Origin: Castor canadensis
Taxonomy: Eukaryota > Chordata > Mammalia > Rodentia > Castoridae
NCBI RefSeq assembly: GCF_047511655.1
Contig: NC_133400.1
Location: forward strand, 34,116,001 to 34,180,000
Length of the DNA stretch: 64,000 nt
Reading direction: 5' to 3'
Shown: positions 58,137 through 64,000 of the stretch, in pieces
Layout: each line of letters opens with the position of its first letter
Position numbering within the stretch: position 1 is the stretch's first letter
The notes under the pieces: model-generated
What the model was told of the DNA's origin: nothing
The model's input: the letters and a program-made list of their open reading frames with translations, nothing else
The model's database searches: none
Program-made: the position numbers and the translations under genes

Positions 58137-59880
58137 TACCATTAAATTTATATGGAAATACAAGAGGCCGCGAATAGCCAAGGCAATACTCAGTCAAAAG
58201 AACAACGGTATCATGATACCTGACTTCAAACTATATTACAAAGCAATAACATTAAAAACAGCAAGGTACTGGCACAAAAACAGACATGAAGACCAGTGGA
58301 ACAGAATAGAGGACCCAGATATGAAGCTACACAACTGTAATCAACTTGTCTTTGACAAAGTTGCCAAAAATATACGATGGAGAAAAGATAGCCTCTTCAA
58401 CAAAAACTGCTGGGAAAACTGGTTAGCAGTCTGCAAAAAACTGAAACTAGATCCATGTGTATCACCCTATACCAATATTAACTCTAAATGGATCAAGGAT
58501 CTTAATATCAGACCCCAAACTCTAAAGATGGTACAGGAAAGAGTAGGAAATACTCTGGAATTAATAGGTATAGGCAAGAACTTTCTCAAAGGAACCCCAG
58601 GAGCACAGCAACTAAGAGATAGCATAGATAAATGGGACTTCATGAAACTAAAAAGCTTCTGCTCAACAAAGGAAATGGTCTCTAAACTGAAGAGAACACC
58701 CACAGAGTGGGAGAAAATATTTGTCAGCTACACATCAAAGGACTGATAACCAGAATATATAGGGAACTTAAAAAACTAAATTCTCCCAAAACTAATGAAC
58801 CAATAAAGAAATGGGCAAGTGAACTAAACAGAACTTTCTCAAAAGAAGAAATTCAAATGGCCAAAACACACATGAAAAAATGCTCACCATCTCTAGCAAT
58901 AAAGGAAATGCAAATTAAAACCACGCTAAGATTCCACCTCACCCCTGTTAGAATAGCCATCATCAGCAACACCACCAACAACAGGTGTTGGCAAGGATGC
59001 AGGGGAAAAGGGAACCCTCTTACACTGTTGGTGGGAATGTAGACTAGTACAACCACTCTGGAAAAAAATTTGGAGGCTATTTAAAAAGCTAAACATTGAT
59101 CTACCATATGATCCAGCAATACCACTCTTGGGGATATACCCGAAAGACTGTGACACAGGTTACTCCAGAGGCACCTGCACACCCATGTTTATTGTGGCAC
59201 TATTCACAATAGCCAAGTTATGGAAGCAGCCAAGATGCCCTACCACTGACGAATGGATTAAGAAAATGTGGTATCTATACACAATGGAATTTTATGCAGC
59301 CATGAAGAAGAACGAAATGGTATCTGTCATTCGCTGGTAAATGGATGGAATTGGAGAACATCATTCTGAGTGAGGTTAGCTTGGCCCAAAAGACCAAAAA
59401 TGGTATGTTCTCCCTCATATGTGGACATTAGATCAAGGGCAAACACAACAAGGGGATTGGACTTTGATCACATGATAAAGCGAGAGCACACAAGGGAGGT
59501 ATGAGGACAGATAAGACACCTAAAAAATTAGCTAGCATTTCTTGCCCTCAACACAGAGAAACTAAAGCAGATACTTTAAAGCGACAGAGGTCAATAGGAG
59601 AAGGGGACCAGAAACTACAGAAAAGTTTAGAGCAAGAAGAAATAACCTAGAAGATAACACACATGCATAGGAAATCAATGTGAGTCAACTCCCTGTATAG
59701 CTATCCTTATCTCAACTAGCAAAAACCCTTGGTCCTTCCTATTATTGCTTATACTCTCTCTTCAACAAAACTAGAGATAAGGGCAAAATAGTTTCTGCCA
59801 GGGAGCCAGGGGGTGGAGACAGGGGGGAGAAATGAGCCAAACATTGTATGCACATATGAATAAAATAAAAATTAAAAAAA
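58137..59880 (+). mobile_element. Young 5'-truncated L1: ORF2 C-terminus and 3' UTR
   Basis: About 1.74 kb covering the C-terminal third of L1 ORF2 (post-RT region and cysteine-rich domain, e.g. WGCR-like and LLGIYPKD motifs), the 3' UTR with a G-rich patch (59806-59830) and 'gaataaaataaaaatt' plus A10 tail. ORF2 is open for 177 codons (58213-58746), then three frameshifts (near 58740, 59015 and 59323) break it; the family stop is at 59429-59431. Perfect 8-bp duplications aaagcaca flank it (58129-58136 and 59881-59888). It is the youngest-looking L1 in the window but cannot mobilise itself. Confidence 0.93.
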
Positions 59881-59888
59881 AAAGCACA

Positions 59889-59986
59889 AAGGTTTGGGGG
59901 AGTGGCTCAAGTGGTAGAGCACCTGCCTAGTAATCATGAGGCCCTGAGTTCAAAACACAAGTCCCACACACACAAAAAATATAGTC
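59889..59986 (+). mobile_element. Composite SINE, tRNA-derived part (split by L1)
   Basis: 'gtttgggggagtggctcaagtggtagagcacctgcctagtaatcatgaggccctgagttcaaaac' with A-rich tail, followed by the right target-site duplication ctaggaaacc at 59987-59996. Together with 57914-58128 it makes one B1-B1-tRNA composite SINE of about 320 bp. Confidence 0.85.
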
Positions 59987-62191
59987 CTAGGAAACCATAT
60001 CCAGTAACATATTTAAAGGATCGCACACCATGTCCAAGTGGGATTATTTTTGGAAGGCAAAAGTGGTTCAATATCTAGATCAATGTGATATAATACACTG
60101 ACAGAACAAAGGGTGAAGAGGCAGCATTTAACATAATCCAGCATCCTTTCATAATACAAAGTAGGAAGAGAAAGAAACTTCTTCAACCTGTAGAGACATT
60201 GAGGAAAAACCCAGCATCAACATCATAATCAACCTAGAAGACCACAGCTTTCACCCTCGGTCAGGAACCAGACAAGAACTCACACTTCCACCAGCCTAGT
60301 CAACTCTAAGATGGTTCTATTCAGAGCAACTAAGCAAGACAAACAAATAAGGGCATCTAAATTAAAAAGAAGTAAAAAATGTATCTACATTGGCCTCAAA
60401 AGCACAAGGTTCAAATCCCAGCACCGCCAAAATCAAAGTCCGTATTTGCAACGGCATGATCTTATGTAGAGAAAGCCTAAAGAATTCACAAAAATCAATC
60501 AAAACTTAGAAAAGTTGTGGCATACAAGATCAACACATAAAATGAGTGGTATTTCTGTGCCATGAATAATCTGAAAAGGAAATTATGAAATCCACTTATA
60601 ATAGCACAAAAAAGAATAAAGTACTTATTAACAAGTTCAGCCAAAGAGAAGTAAGACTTACCCACTAAAAACCACATTGGTGTAAAACATTGTGAAAGAA
60701 GAAAACAAGTCCTAAATAAATAGAAATTCACCTCACATTCATGGAGAGAAAGACCTGCTTAGTATTGTTAATTTGACAATTCCACCTGGGCTAATCTACA
60801 GATTCAGTGCCTCTCTATCAATATCCCAATGGCTTGTTTTGCAAAACATTAAAAAACTTGCTGAAAAATTATATGGCACTGTAAGACATCCAAACAGACA
60901 AAACAATTTTTAAAAAGAAGACTACATTTGGGATGCTGATGTTTCCCCATTTTAAAACTTAACGCAAAGCCAAAGTAATCGAAACAGTGGGGTTCCATAG
61001 ACAAGCACATGGATCACTGGGGAAGAATAAAAAGTTGCCAATAATCAAACATGGAAATAAAACCATACATCTATGGCCAATTGTTTTGCCCAGGATGCCA
61101 AGATAATTCAATGGGAAAAATAAACATTTTCATAAATATCTTGGGACATATCCACATGCAAAAGATAAAATTGGACCCAGGTCTCACACCATATGTGAAA
61201 ATTGACCTAAATGTAAGAGCTAAAGCAATAAATTAGACTCCATTAAATTTTTAAAAACTGAGCATCAAAAGGCATCTAATAATATTATTTTACACAAACC
61301 ACAGAATGGAAGAAAGTATTTGCAGAGCATATCCTTGATAAAGAACTAGCAATCATGTGATATAAAGAACATCAAAACTGAATAATAAAAATGGAAATAA
61401 TCACATAAACAGAGGCCACAGAATGTGAACAGACACTTCGCAAAGCAAACAACATGAGTGGTATACGACGTGCATCTGAATAGTACTCAACAACATTGGG
61501 CTTCAGGAAAATACAAACTAAACCCATGACAAGATACTTCTACACACCCACCATGAAAGAGCTACAGTTAAGAAAACTGATCAAACACCAAACATGGCAG
61601 AAATCTGGAGCAAACAGAAGTCTCACCTACTACCCTCGGAGTGTAAATTGGAACAACCACTCTAGATAAATGTCTAAAGTGAGTATGTCTCACCAATGAT
61701 CCAGAAGTCCACTCCAAGGTAGTGTTTACCTGAGGGAGATGAAGAGACATGGGTTCCAAAATATGTGTACAAGAATGCTCGTGGAAATTATAGTTAGAAC
61801 AGCCCAAACTGGAAACCACCCAAAAGTCCACTAGCAAGTGAATTACAAACAAATCACAAGTAAAATGAATTCACTACCAATACATCCTAAACACGGATGG
61901 ATCTCAGTAACTTTCTGCCAAGCAAAGGAAGCCAGACACAAGAGACTACACGTGTACGACTTCATTTACATGCAGTTCAAAAGCAGGCACTTGGACCTAT
62001 GTTGACACACCTGAGAATGCTGATTGCATATGGTGGAGGGGTGGACTGGAAGAGGGACTCACAGAGCTCTGCTGGTGAACATGTTGTGTGTCTCGACTGG
62101 ATGTTAGGTACACCCTTGTCAAAATCCATAAAGCTGCATGTGGGCATTTCAGCGTCTGACGTTTCAGCTCAGCATTTTAAAAAGATTTGTG

Positions 62192-62193
<2 letters not shown>
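59987..62193 (+). mobile_element. Old L1 copy B: ORF2 RT to 3' UTR
   Basis: Continues the RT region ('aaccatatccagtaacatatttaaaggatcgcacaccatg', 'caagtgggattatttttgg', 'tcatgatcttatgtagagaaagcc'-type text), through the C-terminal region ('gaatggaagaaagtatttgcagagcatatccttg', 'gtaaattggaacaaccactctag') to 3' UTR text ('aaaatccataaagctgcatg'). Heavily mutated. 60385-60433 contains 'aagcacaaggttcaaatcccagcaccgcc', a small SINE-like fragment. Confidence 0.82.

Positions 62194-62233
<40 letters not shown>
62194..62233 (+). repeat. (AC)20 microsatellite
   Basis: Forty uninterrupted bases of AC dinucleotide at the end of the old L1 3' UTR, possibly grown from its tail. Pure and long enough to be highly polymorphic. 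Confidence 0.98.
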
Positions 62234-62236
<3 letters not shown>

Positions 62237-63244
62237 GATGGCTCTACCTGGCCCTATCCAGTTTCCAGAACACAGTATCCACAGGGTTTTCATACATTTT
62301 ACACTCATTCTTCTGGGAAATAGGGGATGATGAACTCTATTCAAATGTGGGAACTGGATAAATCACCTTGCTGCAGTGCGTGTGATGGTAGGAAGGAGCA
62401 CTGCTCATAAAACACTGCTTACACAGTGTCAGCACTACTGCTGATGGGCACAAGAAACACTAATGTGCTACTTCCTACTGAGGGACTGCATTGTTTTATT
62501 TCATTCAATACCTGTGCTAGAGTTGCTCATACCAGTTTGCAATAGTCAATTGTTAATTTCCTAAGAAAAATGTGAGTAGGTTGTTAGATACATTCACCAT
62601 TAAAAATTAAATTGAAAATAAAGCTAGTCATTCCCAAAGCTTGTTACTTCCTAATTATTTCACTATTGTCTGTGTTGTGAGGCTGTTTACCTCGAGTCAG
62701 TTTTCGTGGGGGGACACTGCACACCACGTGCTTGCCGGCATCTCTGCCCAACTCCAGGTTCATTGGTACCACGTTCGTAGTTCAAAGCTGGACACAGTGG
62801 GAGAATACGCCATGGAAACCAGCCAACACCACAAAACAAGGCTTGGCTTATTGTTTGGTTCGTTACATAGACTTACGAAATTAGTGGAGAGAATGTGCTA
62901 GCAGTGCACGTTAAACTTGGAGGTGTGACATCTAAAGCTATTATATTAAAAAGTGATGCAAAGCATCGGAAAATATTTTGCCCATATTCAAATTCAGTAA
63001 GAAGTTTCTCCCTCCTTTGGCAGTGGGTGAGGTGTTGGCATATAATTTAGTTGTTTCACTTTTATTTTTACTTGTCTCATTAATGAAAATGAAAATAACA
63101 ACATTCACATCAGAACTGCACTCATTCACCCGTTGCTGCCATGGCTTGTCCACAGACAAGAGAGTCCGAAAAAAAAGTATCAACAGAAGTATTTCAGGAG
63201 CATCAATTGGCAATATGGAATTTATAAGAAAAAGCACTGAACAC
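62234..63244. other. Ancient-looking unclassified block
   Basis: AT-rich, without a clear gene. The 62660-63080 section ('ttggcttattgtttggttcgttacatagacttacgaaattagtggagagaatg') has the texture of an ancient, slowly decaying repeat or conserved block; I cannot place it. Frames of 86-98 codons have no recognisable domain. Confidence 0.4.
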
Positions 63245-63282
63245 TTTACTGTGTGCTATATTCCTACATAGCACACAGTAAA
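63245..63282. repeat. Perfect inverted repeat, 15-bp arms, 8-bp loop
   Basis: tttactgtgtgctat (63245-63259), spacer attcctac, atagcacacagtaaa (63268-63282). The arms are exactly complementary and pairing stops abruptly on both sides. No transposon ends are recognised. As RNA it would fold as a strong hairpin on either strand, though the stem is shorter than a usual microRNA precursor. Confidence 0.95.
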
Positions 63283-63404
63283 TCATACGATTAATTTTAA
63301 TATGTATGTATAATTTTTTTCATATGTCACTCATTAATCATCTACAGGCCCCTCACTGATCCCATCTTCACCTCAACACCAACATGTGGTAACATAGGTC
63401 TGCA

Positions 63405-63500
63405 TACGGGTTTCAGAGAAGCAAAACAGGCTCAGGAAAGTTAAGCAAGTTATTTGCCATCCCAGGCCACTAACTCCAAAACCCAGTCTTTTATCCATCA
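63405..63500 (-). mobile_element. MIR-family remnant
   Basis: 'gaagcaaaacaggctcaggaaagttaagcaagttatttgcc' is reverse MIR-like text; a second weak copy ('ccaggaaaactaagtcttgcag') lies at 63608-63650. Confidence 0.55.
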
Positions 63501-64000
63501 CAGGCTGCCAGAAGCTTCACCTAGTCACTGCTCTTAGAGCCTCGACGCCACTGCCAGAAGCCATCCCAGAAGTTCAACCAGCCGCGTCTCCCACACTCCC
63601 ATCTTCTAGCCAGGAAAACTAAGTCTTGCAGAAGGTAAGCACCTCACCCAAAGTCTGTGGCTCGTTGGTGGCACGGATAAGACAAGTTCTCATTGGGAGG
63701 CTTGTCCCTGTTCTTGTGGCCTCTTTCCCTTCCAGCCCATTGGAGCCTGGCATGGCGGGCACCCAACAAATGTCCCACTGAAGCCCCAAGTTGTCTCACG
63801 TACATGCTCAGGTTAGCCTGGAGCATGAAATTGTTTCTCTAAATCAAATAAAATTCTTTCAGTCCCCCATTCCAGACATGGTCAGAAAAACCAGTGTCAA
63901 TTATTCTTGGTTCCTAGGAAGATTTGGGAAGAGGGAGTCCTCTAGCCCCCTTGTTGTGGTTGCACCTGTAGCTTCACTGCCGGGCACTCTGAGTGTGGCC
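63501..64000. other. Unassigned non-coding DNA
   Basis: No gene or clear repeat apart from the weak MIR-like text near 63610. Confidence 0.45.

Noticed and set aside
58213..58746. 177-codon frame as a host gene
   Set aside because: It is clearly the C-terminal region of L1 ORF2 in a truncated L1, not a host protein.
61897..62361. 154-codon frame with a His-Thr repeat
   Set aside because: The repeat is the translated (AC)20 microsatellite and the rest is L1 3' UTR.
63245..63282. microRNA precursor
   Set aside because: A 15-bp stem with 8-base loop is too short for a normal precursor and pairing ends abruptly; kept only as an inverted repeat.

Overview
This is nuclear DNA of a placental mammal, most likely a rodent of the beaver lineage (Castorimorpha, perhaps Castor). 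It carries ancient mammalian repeats (MIR, L2, MER5A-like, MLT1-class LTRs), B1-like (7SL-derived) units and many copies of a tRNA-derived SINE whose core reads 'tggctcaagtggtagagc...gaggccctgagttcaaa...'. That SINE is often fused to a B1-like unit, and I recall this composite from beaver. The genus call comes from memory of repeat consensus sequences, not from a search. There is no prokaryotic or viral gene organisation.

I found no intact protein-coding gene. Open reading frames reach about 235 codons, but none shows a recognisable domain apart from L1 ORF2 remnants. The one gene-derived sequence is a processed pseudogene of ribosomal protein eL42 (RPL36A/RPL36AL), about 5.13-5.54 kb. The window is therefore intergenic or a large intron.

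Layout: 0-5 kb has L2, MIR and one antisense MaLR-type LTR. At 5.1-5.5 kb is the RPL36A pseudogene. At 6.6-7.7 kb an MLT1-class LTR is split by a Tigger-like DNA transposon. From 8 to 50 kb the sequence is mostly unique, with scattered MIR, L2, SINEs and LTRs. This part includes several repeat-free, AT-motif-rich blocks that look like conserved non-coding (enhancer-type) DNA: about 15.5, 21.5-22.2, 28.6-29.0, 34.8-35.1, 38.0, 44.65 and 46.5-47.1 kb. The last has CpG-rich stretches, three TAATTA sites and an NRF1-like site. From 50 to 62 kb is a 12-kb LINE-1 cluster: an old 5' fragment followed head-to-tail by a nearly full-length old L1. Into the second were inserted a short SINE, another 5'-truncated SINE, and a composite B1-B1-tRNA SINE that was itself split by a younger truncated L1. 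Three of these four insertions still have clear target-site duplications and the fourth an 8-bp one, so the order of events can be read directly. From 62.2 to 64 kb there is an (AC)20 microsatellite, an ancient-looking block with a perfect 15-bp-arm inverted repeat, and MIR remnants.

Nothing here supports a new enzymatic or defence system. The points of interest are the nested retroelement stratigraphy, the candidate regulatory blocks and the two perfect inverted repeats.
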